Positions 20,661 through 30,095 of a stretch of 48,765 bases of DNA are shown piece after piece. The stretch is taken from the IMG/VR virus record IMGVR_UViG_3300031669_000047, positions 1-48,765 of that record; one strand, 5' to 3'. The number at the start of each line of letters is the position of its first letter. Position 1 is the first letter of the stretch. A program made the translations under genes and the position numbers. The notes beneath the pieces were generated by a model. The model was not told the DNA's origin and did not search any database. It saw nothing but the letters and a program-made list of their open reading frames with translations. The stretch is from a virus.

Positions 20661-21479
20661 TTATCCTACCTTTCTTGCTAACTCGTTTACGGCGTTTACG
20701 AGCAAAGCTATCACAGCTTCGTACTTGACGTACTTAATTCCATCTACCTCGACAACAGCTTCCGGCAATACCTTTTCGAGTTCCTGTGCTATTACGCCGC
20801 CATCCCGCTCTATGTCTTTGAATTTGAACTTGTAAATCTTGCCGTCAATTCTACCAACTTTCTCAAGAGCATTGTCAATATGCTCGATGTTTTCTTTGAG
20901 ACGTTCATCAGACATTGCACCAAAATATGCACCGGCAGCGGAACTACCTGCACCAAGCAATTGAGTACCAAGTCCGGGCGACATAAATCCCTGTTGTACG
21001 GCGGTATCGTAAGCAGAAGTAAACGCCGGGCCTATGAATCCTAATCGCGGGTCGGCTTCCGGAGCGCCCATCATAAATCTATTAAGACCATATTGTGTCT
21101 GCTCTTCCCCTATACCTCGCTGCTGTTCGCCTAATCCAGCCATCATACCCGGCTGTTGGAACTGCATCGGTGCGAATTGAGCCGCCATACCCATACCGAG
21201 ATTCCGGCCTTCTCTGCCGAGTATATTCGCAGCCCCGCTACTACGAGCCATACCGCCAGCACCCAAAGCTGACATAATAGATGGTATAGTTTCCTGTTGA
21301 AATATATTCTGCGCAAAGTCGGATACAGGTCTCATCATTTGACTAATATCCTGTCCTGCCATACCGTATGCCTGCTGTTGTAATCCAGAAGGCCCGCCGG
21401 GCGCAAACTCCATACCGGGAATGGTAGCTCCACCAACACCACTAATTGCCGGTGCAGCCTTTTGGGTTAGCAAGGCCAC
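20661..21479 (-). CDS. Ejection-type protein with S74 chaperone domain
   Basis: A protein of at least 272 residues. The N-terminal 185 residues are Met/Gln/Gly-rich (QQQAYGMAGQDISQMM, GMGMAAQFAPMQFQQPGMMA). The last 84 form an intramolecular chaperone domain of the S74 type (SDERLKENI with the Ser-Lys pair, VIAQELEKVLPEAV, IKYVKYEAVIALL). S74 domains trimerise partners and usually cleave themselves off. The first ATG-like start here is GTG 21479 with no ribosome site. The frame stays open 75 bp upstream and reads KGQSVQQVEKLTPEQQ, so the true start may be a rare codon near 21560. Confidence 0.7.
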   Translation of the reverse strand: MALLTQKAAPAISGVGGATIPGMEFAPGGPSGLQQQAYGMAGQDISQMMRPVSDFAQNIFQQETIPSIMSALGAGGMARSSGAANILGREGRNLGMGMAAQFAPMQFQQPGMMAGLGEQQRGIGEEQTQYGLNRFMMGAPEADPRLGFIGPAFTSAYDTAVQQGFMSPGLGTQLLGAGSSAAGAYFGAMSDERLKENIEHIDNALEKVGRIDGKIYKFKFKDIERDGGVIAQELEKVLPEAVVEVDGIKYVKYEAVIALLVNAVNELARKVG

Positions 21480-21590
21480 TAACCGCTGTTGTTCCGGTGT
21501 TAATTTCTCAACCTGTTGAACACTCTGTCCTTTAATATCTCCACTGAAGCAGCCCGTGATACACCTCTACTTTCTTGTAATTAAAATATA

Positions 21591-22052
21591 TTATTCTAAT
21601 TCCGTGACATAACTCGTTTCAAACTTCATAAACCCCATCTTTTCATAGACGCGACACAACTTATCGTGAAGTTCCGATGCCAAGTTGCTGGCGTTGAAAA
21701 TGATGTGGCTACAACCTTTTAACTTGGCTAAATATTTGGCATTCTTGAGAAGTCGCATACTTGCCAAGCCTCTTTTTTCAGGTATAACAAAGAAAAAATG
21801 TTCCTCGGCCATCATCTGACTACCTAACGGACTACTAAAATATCTCAGACCTATATAGCCAACTGGCGTTTCGCCGTCATAGAGAACGATTAAATCCGCG
21901 TCTGGGCGTAAAACCATATAGCCAAGCTCATTTAGATACTTGTCAATATCATCGGCAATAATGCCAAAATCGTTGTCCTGTACGTTCTCCTGCCAGGATT
22001 CCACAATTGGCCTCAACGTCTCTATGTCATCATTGAATATCTGGATTTCCAT
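21591..22052 (-). CDS. GNAT-family N-acetyltransferase
   Basis: A 153-residue protein with the GNAT order: VLYDGETPVGYIGLRYF (beta 2-3), HFFFVIPEKRGLASMRLL (beta 4 and the acetyl-CoA loop, variant R-G-L-A-S) and a C-terminal VYEKMGFMKFETSY. Such enzymes occur near structural or early genes in many podoviruses. The target may be a host enzyme or a small molecule. It overlaps the end of the LamG gene by 31 bp, with no strong ribosome site, so it is probably coupled. Confidence 0.75.
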   Translation of the reverse strand: MEIQIFNDDIETLRPIVESWQENVQDNDFGIIADDIDKYLNELGYMVLRPDADLIVLYDGETPVGYIGLRYFSSPLGSQMMAEEHFFFVIPEKRGLASMRLLKNAKYLAKLKGCSHIIFNASNLASELHDKLCRVYEKMGFMKFETSYVTELE

Positions 22053-22942
22053 TTTCTAAACACCGGAGAAATTGCGATTATAATTATTATGGAGAACGGT
22101 ATCGCCGTCATTTGAATCATAATAAATTGGCTTGATGGGGCCGGTGGCGCACCGCTATAATCGTACATTTGTGCAACTGTTAAATCGCCCTCAAACATAC
22201 AAAATGGCATACTGTAGAGTTGGGCTATTTCAGAAGCAGATAAGGCACAGTTGTAAACTAAGATATAATCAATTTTGGCGGGTATTGCATTTTGACTATT
22301 ATACTCTGATAAGAATGCCAATGGAGATGCACTATCAGCAATAGCTAAAGTGAAATTAGTGCTATCAGAATCAATATATGTCCCGTCTTTATAAAGATGG
22401 TTCGCTGTGGGACCATGTATAACACCAATAACAGTAGGAGTATTTACAGCTAAAAATGCTGTAGTCGGTTCTAATATACACGGCCCTGGATAAGTGAAAA
22501 AATCTAATTTTGTGGCATCAGAACTATCAGTCCTTACAGCGAGACCAACAGAGCCATTAGAATCATCAACAATATAATCGCTTGTCCCTAAATTACTATC
22601 TGGAGTTATTCTAACAATTATACTGAAACCATTGTCCCATGATGCGGAATAGAGGTCTGTTATTATACCGGAATTATTCTGAACTCCATAAGGACACCAA
22701 CCATAATCAGAAATAGACCATGAAACACCAGATTGCAGAGTACCTGTTTTCCCATTCCCGCTCAAATCATTGACGATATCGCCTGAGCCTTCATTGAATA
22801 GCCAGAGACCGACAAGACCCTTAGACAGAGGATGTGCCCAGTTTACTTGCCGACCTAAAAGGGGCTTTACGCCAGATTGCCATTGACCAAAAACCGAAGT
22901 CGTTAATAAGCAAATCAATAATAGTATAGTTAGTTTCTTCAT
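22022..22942 (-). CDS. Secreted LamG-domain protein with C-terminal membrane segment
   Basis: A 306-residue protein with a Sec signal peptide (KKLTILLLICLLTTSVFG, cleavage VFG|Q) and a LamG/concanavalin-like jelly roll (about residues 45-240; LSKGLVGLWLFNEGSG, DYILVYNCALSASEIAQLY). After PFCMFEGD the C-terminus has a hydrophobic segment (about 280-292, IPFSIIIIIAISPVF) and a basic tail, a possible anchor. The fold commonly binds glycans. A signal peptide and anchor on a tail-module protein are unusual. Confidence 0.75.
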   Translation of the reverse strand: MKKLTILLLICLLTTSVFGQWQSGVKPLLGRQVNWAHPLSKGLVGLWLFNEGSGDIVNDLSGNGKTGTLQSGVSWSISDYGWCPYGVQNNSGIITDLYSASWDNGFSIIVRITPDSNLGTSDYIVDDSNGSVGLAVRTDSSDATKLDFFTYPGPCILEPTTAFLAVNTPTVIGVIHGPTANHLYKDGTYIDSDSTNFTLAIADSASPLAFLSEYNSQNAIPAKIDYILVYNCALSASEIAQLYSMPFCMFEGDLTVAQMYDYSGAPPAPSSQFIMIQMTAIPFSIIIIIAISPVFRKWKSRYSMMT

Positions 22943-23658
22943 TAGTTAAGCGCCGTTGTTACCGTCTTCCCCACTTTCCAGTTTAGCGATGACGCTGTTC
23001 CGTCTATATCGTATCCGTTCATACAAATCACCTTCGCCCTCGCCCCCGAACCGAATGGAATCATTATCGTCCTCGACATTGCAACATCCCAAAGCAAAGT
23101 AGATACGGCGTGTGCATTGGTTACGCCGTCTAACACTGTAATATTTGTGTCGGTCGTAAATCCTGTTATCCAGCATAGTTCTGAATTGATAAGCGTACCG
23201 TCCTCTATGGCAATCCACTTTCCCATCGGTTCAGTTTCGTACCCACCGCCCGTATCGGATACTACAATGGTCGTATCGGTTGCATCCAACGGGTCATCAT
23301 CAATTGGTTCGGAATCACCATCGCCAACTAAAGCAATAAATTGAGTTAGTTCCGACCAGTCCTCATCGCCCGCAGCCGCTCCTGAAACTTGAATTGAAAA
23401 GAGAGTGCCTTCGTGGGCATCGTTCATATCAGTAAAAGCCTGAATGTGTACGAAAGTTGCATAATTAGCCGATAGAGCAATAACCGTGCTTTCATCTGTT
23501 GCTCCTTCTGCTACAGCAGCCCAGTCATCAATTATACTTGAAGTTATAGTTAGTGCCGCTTGTACCCTGTAAGGAGTCACACACACAATTACCATTACAA
23601 CGCAAGCCAGAGATACCAACGTCCATTGCATTATTTTGCCTACAAATCTTTTATTCAT
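22942..23658 (-). CDS. Secreted tail-module protein of unknown fold
   Basis: A 238-residue protein with a long Sec signal peptide (about residues 1-34, ending RVQA|A) and a beta-rich acidic body (HIQAFTDMNDAHEGTLFSIQ, DDPLDATDTTIVVSD). It ends VGKTVTTALN. It starts at ATG 23658 after GGAGAAATT and its stop overlaps the next ATG (TAATG). Probably an exposed virion or envelope component. Its family was not identified. Confidence 0.6.
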   Translation of the reverse strand: MNKRFVGKIMQWTLVSLACVVMVIVCVTPYRVQAALTITSSIIDDWAAVAEGATDESTVIALSANYATFVHIQAFTDMNDAHEGTLFSIQVSGAAAGDEDWSELTQFIALVGDGDSEPIDDDPLDATDTTIVVSDTGGGYETEPMGKWIAIEDGTLINSELCWITGFTTDTNITVLDGVTNAHAVSTLLWDVAMSRTIMIPFGSGARAKVICMNGYDIDGTASSLNWKVGKTVTTALN

Positions 23659-23666
23659 AATTTCTC

Positions 23667-23783
23667 CTATTTATATAGTTCCATATTGACCGGCCCAGGA
23701 ATCACAATCCCCTGCTTTTTCAATTCCTGCCATAGCTTCTGTTGAGGCCGAGGCCACGTTTGTAATAACAAAGCTCTTTCCAT
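23667..23783 (-). CDS. 38-aa small protein between fibre genes
   Basis: ATG 23783 lies 4 bp past the stop of the 1057-aa fibre gene. The peptide is Gln/Trp/Pro-containing (LLQTWPRPQQKLWQELKKQG) and has no signal peptide. It could be a fibre chaperone fragment or a coupling peptide. The 131-bp gap it occupies contains nothing else. Confidence 0.4.
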   Translation of the reverse strand: MERALLLQTWPRPQQKLWQELKKQGIVIPGPVNMELYK

Positions 23784-23789
23784 ATCTAT

Positions 23790-26700
23790 TCAGGCCGCTG
23801 GCTCATAATAATAAATTTCAAAATGTATCCAATCCACATTTGTAGCCGGAATACTTACCATTATTATCTGTCCCGCTCCTATCGTTGCATAAGTAGGTGT
23901 CGTGTCGATTATCTCACCTGTCGTATCGGCACTATAAGTCACCGTATCAATCGTTGGATTAGCTCCATTGATTGTGTCGAAATCGTCAAAGTTCTGAACA
24001 GTCAGTACATAACCATCATCAGACGAAACGCCAAGATAAATAGCTGTTATAACTATACCGTGCGGAAACTCGATTGAGTTAATTGCCTTGACCGTCATTA
24101 CGTCATTAACGCCATCGGGAGCAAAGATAGTTGCTCCAAAAGAACGTATCAACTTGCCTACCACTACGTCAGTTGACGCACCCAATTCTGCGTGTGCCGA
24201 ACCGTGCTGAATGACTACTGTACCATCAGTAAAATCAAGTTCTATTTCGCCATCAGCATCAGGGACGGCAGGACTTGCTTGTGGTAATTCTAAATCCGCT
24301 CCACCAAAATCACCGCCACCAGTAAAGACTGTATCCCCACCGGCAGGTTCGATGTGAATGTCACCTGTGTTCGTTATGATGTGACCATCTGTATCGTCGT
24401 GATGTAACTCAATGTACTTGTCGTCACCATCGGACATTACTCGCAGGATTCCTTTTTCGTTTGTATCCTTGCCTTGTATGTTTACTATGCCATCAACACC
24501 ATCCTCTGCATTGCGTAGATTTAATGCGCCATCAGACCAAAGTAAATCAACATCATTACTTGTAAAAAACATACGTAATTCATCACCATTTTCTCCGAAT
24601 TTGAAATAATTATCATCCACATTTATAATATAGCCTCCATTTGTCATATATATTCTTCCGTAAGAATCAATCTTAAAAATCTCATCGTTATCACCGCCTG
24701 AATCATCATATATTGCGATGGGTATATAATCAGTGTCATCATTGGCAGTTGTGGTAATCTCAAGGGCTATAACATCCGTCAAGCCCGCTCCAAGACCTGT
24801 CACATCCAAGATAAGGCCGCTTTTCGGGCCGCCGTCATCTGTAACTCCTATATCAATAGTCTGTGTATAAGTCGTAAAATCAACTGTCGCTGCTGCGTCA
24901 GGGTCTCCTATATCGTCCCAGGCCGTTGCGCCGCCTCCTGCGTTTGCCACCCAGGTCAAAGTTCCGGCGCCGTCTGTCTGTAGAACTTCCGTGTTATCAC
25001 CATCGTCGGGCGGCAGGGTATAGATTGTGCTGGCGGCAAGGGCAGGAACCATAAAAGAAGCAAAGTGAGCACCGTCATCGGTATCTTCGAGAAGCGTTAA
25101 AACCCCTGCCGTAGCAGCGGCATTGCCTACCGACAAGTTGGCGTTGGCAATGATATTACCCGTGAACGTCCCGCCGTCAGCGAGATTTATTAACGCCTTA
25201 TCTGCTATCTGTGCATCAAGCTCGGCAAAATCATCAAGCTCCGTTTCATAAAGAAGGGCTGCTGTGTCTGATAAATCTGTAGATGCGAGTGTCAAGCCCG
25301 AACCGCCACCTGAAAACTCTGTGGCCGCCAAAGTGCCGCTCGTAGCATCGTAGGTTAATGCCGCATCCGTCTTCGGCGTATCCGTACCGACAGCGGTTCC
25401 GGTCAGAACTACGTAATCACTGGCATAAGTGCTATCAACTGTAGTAATTTGGTCAACGCCACCTGATAAACCTGAATCATACACTGCCCTTGTCATATCG
25501 CCAGCGCCACCAGCCACCCACGTAAAGTTAGTGCCAGCGTGGTTGTACGACAAAAGATAATCGTCTGTGCCCGCATCGGCAGCGTTAGTTGTATTGAGTG
25601 CTGGTTCCTGAATGGTATCGTCTTTAATATCAGCATCTATAACAGAAGCATTAGTTAATTCGCCTTCAGCTATATTTCCCCAGATTACTGTACCATCAGT
25701 ATCTAAGTCGGTCATATCGCCCCAGTCGATACTATCATTGTCTATAGTATCATTGCCTATCTGCTCTCCATCAATCAAGTCTGCACCATTGTCGATTCTA
25801 TTCGCACCAAAAGAAAAGGCTGTAGTGGTAGCTACCGTTATCCCCGCATTACCCGTAACTAAGTCTGAAAACTGTGTCTGCGGTGTGCCGTCACTGATTA
25901 CATCTATTGTCAGTGTCCCAGCCTCTATAATACGGAAAGTTACCTGGTCATCTGTGCTATTACCTAAAAGGAGCTGGTCAACATCGTCCTCAGCATCCGC
26001 CGTTACAAACTCTGCTAAAGCTCCGTCTGTCGGGTTGCCCGTACCCTGTGAAACTCTAAAGAGACTAATATCAGCAAACGCTCCGGTTGCCTGTATCTCA
26101 AAAAAGTCCGTAGCAGTTGTTTCGGTTATATATGTCGCCGTTTCAGTGTCTTGAAATGTTATTGAACCCGCAGCGGCAGGGTCACCTATGTTCTCGTAAG
26201 TAACCGACAGACCTGTTATCCCTGCTCCGCCGCCAACATATTCGGTAGCCGTTACTGTGCCGGTCGAAGGATTGTAATAGAAGTCGCCAATATCGGCTTC
26301 CAGATTCACCGGGCCAGCGGCGTCTGTCGTAAACACAATATCCTGGTTGTCGTTAGTGGCGTCATCATCTGCCAACGTAACCGTAGTCGCCAACGTTGCT
26401 AAGTCAATAGTGATAGTATCCGGTACATCACCATCCGCTAAAACTCTAAAAGCCGGATTAGCGGCAGCGCCGTTTGATTCAAGGAACGTACCATCGGCAC
26501 CGAGGGTTATTTCAATAACATCGCCAGCAGCGTCGCTATGCCACATCCGCCAAGCGGTTTCAAAATCGAAGTCTGCAAACGTACAGTCCGCCCAGTCGAT
26601 AGAATCATCGTCAATCGTATCGTCTTGTATATTCTCTCCGTTCAAAGCTGTTAATGCCGTACCTACACCCGAAGTAATCGTGCCAAGAATAGGTGTAACC

Positions 26701-26963
26701 AAGGTAGGTGATGTCGCAAAACATAAAGCGCCTGTGCCTGTCTCATTCGTCAGGATAGCAAGTAATTCAGCAGAAGTATCTATCATATCGAAAAGATTTA
26801 GTGCTGTAATCTTGCGTGATAAAGGCGCTCCGGCAGGGTCGTCCACTACATAAAAAACATCTGAGCTGTCAATGGCCACTAACTCTGCCAAGTCCTGCAA
26901 TTCGGTGTCTGCGGCCTGAACAGTTGCCGACAATATCAATACAATTAGTAAGATTTTTTTCAT
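23790..26963 (-). CDS. Very long secreted fibre-like protein
   Basis: A 1057-residue protein with a short Sec signal peptide (KKILLIVLILSATVQA|A). The body is Asp/Thr/Gly-rich and repetitive. The segment DTIDDDSIDWADCT recurs later as DTIDNDSIDWGDMT, and GGGAGI or GGGSGL turns mark strand boundaries as in phage fibre shafts. The start uses a TAATG overlap with the upstream fibre gene. It is probably a receptor-binding or appendage protein, trimeric by analogy with fibres. The signal peptide implies export before assembly, which is unusual. Confidence 0.7.
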   Translation of the reverse strand: MKKILLIVLILSATVQAADTELQDLAELVAIDSSDVFYVVDDPAGAPLSRKITALNLFDMIDTSAELLAILTNETGTGALCFATSPTLVTPILGTITSGVGTALTALNGENIQDDTIDDDSIDWADCTFADFDFETAWRMWHSDAAGDVIEITLGADGTFLESNGAAANPAFRVLADGDVPDTITIDLATLATTVTLADDDATNDNQDIVFTTDAAGPVNLEADIGDFYYNPSTGTVTATEYVGGGAGITGLSVTYENIGDPAAAGSITFQDTETATYITETTATDFFEIQATGAFADISLFRVSQGTGNPTDGALAEFVTADAEDDVDQLLLGNSTDDQVTFRIIEAGTLTIDVISDGTPQTQFSDLVTGNAGITVATTTAFSFGANRIDNGADLIDGEQIGNDTIDNDSIDWGDMTDLDTDGTVIWGNIAEGELTNASVIDADIKDDTIQEPALNTTNAADAGTDDYLLSYNHAGTNFTWVAGGAGDMTRAVYDSGLSGGVDQITTVDSTYASDYVVLTGTAVGTDTPKTDAALTYDATSGTLAATEFSGGGSGLTLASTDLSDTAALLYETELDDFAELDAQIADKALINLADGGTFTGNIIANANLSVGNAAATAGVLTLLEDTDDGAHFASFMVPALAASTIYTLPPDDGDNTEVLQTDGAGTLTWVANAGGGATAWDDIGDPDAAATVDFTTYTQTIDIGVTDDGGPKSGLILDVTGLGAGLTDVIALEITTTANDDTDYIPIAIYDDSGGDNDEIFKIDSYGRIYMTNGGYIINVDDNYFKFGENGDELRMFFTSNDVDLLWSDGALNLRNAEDGVDGIVNIQGKDTNEKGILRVMSDGDDKYIELHHDDTDGHIITNTGDIHIEPAGGDTVFTGGGDFGGADLELPQASPAVPDADGEIELDFTDGTVVIQHGSAHAELGASTDVVVGKLIRSFGATIFAPDGVNDVMTVKAINSIEFPHGIVITAIYLGVSSDDGYVLTVQNFDDFDTINGANPTIDTVTYSADTTGEIIDTTPTYATIGAGQIIMVSIPATNVDWIHFEIYYYEPAA

Positions 26964-28123
26964 TATCGTATCAGTAAAAAACTGGCTCCATCATCTAATA
27001 AGAGTTTACTGGCTCCATCATCCAACAAAAGGACATCAGTAACCGCCCACGTACTCAAGGCGGCACGTTTCCAGGTATTAGCTGCTATGCAAACGTATAT
27101 ATAACTGGCATCGTAGGTTATCGTTCCCGCAGTTCCAGCAGCTAAAGCTGTAGCGGGTGGATTAGAACCAACCATAAGAACATCAGTTGTGACATTACCA
27201 TTGGTTAAATCAATAACTAAACCATCATTCCAAATAACATTGCCGCCTTGAGCGATGCCACTATCGTATCTGAAACGCAATAAATCATTATTTTTATGGA
27301 TACGGGCATTACTACCTGCATCCGAGCTTTTCCATCCAACAGCATCAAGATAAGCGTCAAATACAATAGATATGCTGTCATGCAAAAAAGGGAGAATTTG
27401 CATAGTAGGATAAATGTCTTCTGTTGTTTCAAAGACTACGTGCGGACCTATGGCTGATGAGTCTTCTCCTTTAATCTGCAATTTTGCAAAACCAACATCC
27501 CCCGGAGTCGCCGTTCCTATACCTACACTATCTGCATAACCCGCAACATTCGCCACAAGGGTAGTGGTATCGACTATGAGTACGCCGGTATCCACCGTAC
27601 CAGCCGTCGTGAAACCCGCCGCCGTTACTGTCCCTGTGGTAGTATCATCACCATCGTTTATCAGGAAAGCATCGTCAACATTAAGAGTGTCATTTACCAA
27701 TGTTATATTAGTTCCAGCGACAAGATTTGTGTAATCTGAAATGTCTATATCCGTACCATGCCACGTACCAGCCGTAACGATACCACCTGTGGCTATGAAA
27801 GTGCCATCGGTTAAAACAACACCCTCAAGAGTACCTGAGAACGTACCGTTAACCGCCGATGTGATTGAACCGCCAGTTATGTTTAATATCGTATCGGTAA
27901 GAGTAACCCCCGATATGCTGGTAAAACCAGATAGCTCACTACCAGCCCACAATGCTGTGCCATCGGTAAAGGCATCGCCGTATATGTACCGCCACAGCAA
28001 GATTGCAGAACCTATATCAAGCGAGCTATCTGCTGTAGGTAGTTGGTGAGACGTATAGACATCAGCATAAGTTGTGCCGTAGCAAGAAAAAACTAAGAAC
28101 AAAATTATAACCACTTTTCTCAT
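26963..28123 (-). CDS. Secreted fibre-like protein
   Basis: The start is placed at ATG 28123, which overlaps the stop of the preceding gene (ATGA) and opens a Sec signal peptide (RKVVIILFLVFSCYGTTYA|D). Upstream residues to 28189 belong to another gene's frame. The 386-residue body contains fibre-type repeats (TSHQLPTADSSLDIGSA, LTDGTFIATGGIVTAGTW) like the neck of tail fibres, and ends with a short Asp/Leu repeat (LLLDDGASKLLLDDGASFLL). Likely an exposed fibre. Confidence 0.7.
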   Translation of the reverse strand: MRKVVIILFLVFSCYGTTYADVYTSHQLPTADSSLDIGSAILLWRYIYGDAFTDGTALWAGSELSGFTSISGVTLTDTILNITGGSITSAVNGTFSGTLEGVVLTDGTFIATGGIVTAGTWHGTDIDISDYTNLVAGTNITLVNDTLNVDDAFLINDGDDTTTGTVTAAGFTTAGTVDTGVLIVDTTTLVANVAGYADSVGIGTATPGDVGFAKLQIKGEDSSAIGPHVVFETTEDIYPTMQILPFLHDSISIVFDAYLDAVGWKSSDAGSNARIHKNNDLLRFRYDSGIAQGGNVIWNDGLVIDLTNGNVTTDVLMVGSNPPATALAAGTAGTITYDASYIYVCIAANTWKRAALSTWAVTDVLLLDDGASKLLLDDGASFLLIR

Positions 28124-28443
28124 ACAGGTAAACCGAAATAGCCAGCGAATGTCCACGTACCAAGAACTAATTGCACTTGACGTTCCCAATTATCCCCGAC
28201 TTGTATCAATCTCCATGTCCCTATCGGGTAACTGCCATCTGCATTTTTAAGTTTTGAATAAATCGCTTCACCATCGACTAAATCTAAAGCGTAATTTGCT
28301 GCTACTGTTATCTTCTCCAAAAGCCCCTGTAAGGTCTTTACCAGTTCACGCCATTCATCTGCAATTTTAGCAGGATCGCCACTTAACAGGGCATCTTCGT
28401 CAAAAGGTATCTTTACATCAGTATCAATTCTTTCAAGTGTCAT
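28120..28443 (-). CDS. 107-aa tail-module protein
   Basis: A cytosolic-type protein (no signal peptide), ATGA-coupled at both ends between the tail hub and a fibre. N-terminal DTDVKIPFDEDALLSGDPAKI is followed by a helix (DEWRELVKTLQGLLEKI) and a beta-rich C-terminus with WRLIQVGDNWERQVQL. It may be a small tail-tip or fibre-adaptor protein. No family is recognised. Confidence 0.5.
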   Translation of the reverse strand: MTLERIDTDVKIPFDEDALLSGDPAKIADEWRELVKTLQGLLEKITVAANYALDLVDGEAIYSKLKNADGSYPIGTWRLIQVGDNWERQVQLVLGTWTFAGYFGLPV

Positions 28444-30095
28444 AAGTCCAACCTCCCCGCCGAATCGAAGTACGGCAATATCGCATGTATTTTGGGAGTA
28501 TTGCCCTTTTCAGTGTGCGTTATTTCTACCTTGTGAAAATTGCCTATCTCACCATCACAGAATATCCACACCCAGAAATTATCGTTAGAACCATTGCAGG
28601 ATATTGTCTTCGTCTTGTAGGCGGTAGTTGAAGTGTTCTTATACATAGAGGCTAAAAACGAATCGGTAGGAACGTTATCTACCAAAAACCCTATCTTCTC
28701 ACAGGCCACCTTGAGTCCTTTATCTACAAACGGGTTCAATTCAATTGATTCAGCCTTAATTTCAATCTTGCCATTATCATCGTCAGTGCCGTCGTACTCG
28801 CCATCAGCCCACTTATAGACCCTGCTATTCCGGCATCCTATTAGAGTGTAAGGTTTGGGAGTTCCGAGTACAGCCCTTGAATCAACGGTAATCGCGCTTA
28901 TTAAAGCACCGTCAGCAGCCACGACATCATCAAGCTCGGCCATCGTAGGTACTTTCTGGCCGGTGAATCCACCGATACAATTCAAGAAAAATGTCTGTGT
29001 GGATTTGTGTATCGTCCAGTTGTTCTCCATAATGTTGTAATCGAGAATCCTGTCGATAGTTGAAGAGGCTGAATCCGCAAACGTAAGTAACAAATGCCGC
29101 TCTTCCTTCTGGACATAGCCATAAACAGAACGGATATAGACATCGTTAAACTCCTTGAGAATGTCTCTGATGTTCGGAATGTCCAGGTCTTTTATCTTAA
29201 AGCCATCGTAAAATACGATGTTCGTAGCGCCAACTGCGGCCAAGCCATCCTTCATCTCCGTTCCTGAGTATGGCGACCTGATAAGTTCGGTCGTAGTCAC
29301 TCTGTCCCACTTAAAGGGAATATCAGAATTGCCAGTCGATTTGATTTCCCACAACGTACCCAAATCACCCCCCTGCGTATAGACCGCTATGTTTTTACCA
29401 ACGTAGCCAGCCGCACATATTCGCTCCGAAGTAGGAGCATCAACATTGCCACCGCCAGCAACGGAAAAGACCGTCTGGAGAACAGGGCTATATCGACAGC
29501 GTTGCGGAAACCAATCGCCATGCTCGACAGTATCCAGAAGCAACATCCTATCGTCTTTGATAAACATGAATCTGCAAGTATTGATATGATTAGCGGCAAT
29601 ATCATCATCTATATGGACATTGAACGGAACAACCGGATTAGTCCTGCCCGGCCATTGATATATCTGGTCAACATTATTGACCATATAGCCAACGCCCATC
29701 CAGTTGCAGAAATGAAAGAAGTCCGATGGTGAACCTGTGAAAATATCCACCGGAGCGCCCAAGACGCTCGATATGTCCGTCATAGTAGCATCAACAGGGT
29801 TGTAGAAGTTACATCTACCTGTATATGCTCCAGCCATACCCTTACTGTCCATTATCAATAAGCAGGGCATACCATTCTTGACATAAGATTTAATCCCTAC
29901 AATAGACGTAACTGTTTGTGCAACGGCTCCGTGTTTCATCTGAGCGAACAGACTGAATCCAAGACGTTTCTCCAAGACCCCTTTGTTGACGTGCATATTC
30001 TCAAGAGTAGGAAAAGCGTCGGGGGGACTAAGCCAAGGTTCTAATCCAATCGATTTGGCTGTTTTGAATCCAGAGATAAGAAATGGCTGATACAT
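28440..30095 (-). CDS. Tail hub / nozzle protein, P22 gp10-like position
   Basis: A 551-residue protein without a signal peptide. LENMHVNKGVLEKRLGF near the N-terminus and many hydrophobic beta stretches (KNIAVYTQGGDLGTLWEI, NIVFYDGFKIKDLDIPN) suggest a beta-propeller like the P22 gp10 and T7 gp12 nozzle proteins. Its place, after the adaptor and fibre genes and before more fibres, is right for the protein that closes the short tail. Overlaps the next gene by ATGA. Assignment by architecture, not by a diagnostic motif. Confidence 0.6.
   Translation of the reverse strand: MYQPFLISGFKTAKSIGLEPWLSPPDAFPTLENMHVNKGVLEKRLGFSLFAQMKHGAVAQTVTSIVGIKSYVKNGMPCLLIMDSKGMAGAYTGRCNFYNPVDATMTDISSVLGAPVDIFTGSPSDFFHFCNWMGVGYMVNNVDQIYQWPGRTNPVVPFNVHIDDDIAANHINTCRFMFIKDDRMLLLDTVEHGDWFPQRCRYSPVLQTVFSVAGGGNVDAPTSERICAAGYVGKNIAVYTQGGDLGTLWEIKSTGNSDIPFKWDRVTTTELIRSPYSGTEMKDGLAAVGATNIVFYDGFKIKDLDIPNIRDILKEFNDVYIRSVYGYVQKEERHLLLTFADSASSTIDRILDYNIMENNWTIHKSTQTFFLNCIGGFTGQKVPTMAELDDVVAADGALISAITVDSRAVLGTPKPYTLIGCRNSRVYKWADGEYDGTDDDNGKIEIKAESIELNPFVDKGLKVACEKIGFLVDNVPTDSFLASMYKNTSTTAYKTKTISCNGSNDNFWVWIFCDGEIGNFHKVEITHTEKGNTPKIHAILPYFDSAGRLDL

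Noticed and set aside
25612-26853. Long plus-strand frames of 168-180 codons
   Set aside because: Antisense to the 1057-aa repetitive fibre gene. They lack ribosome sites and domains.
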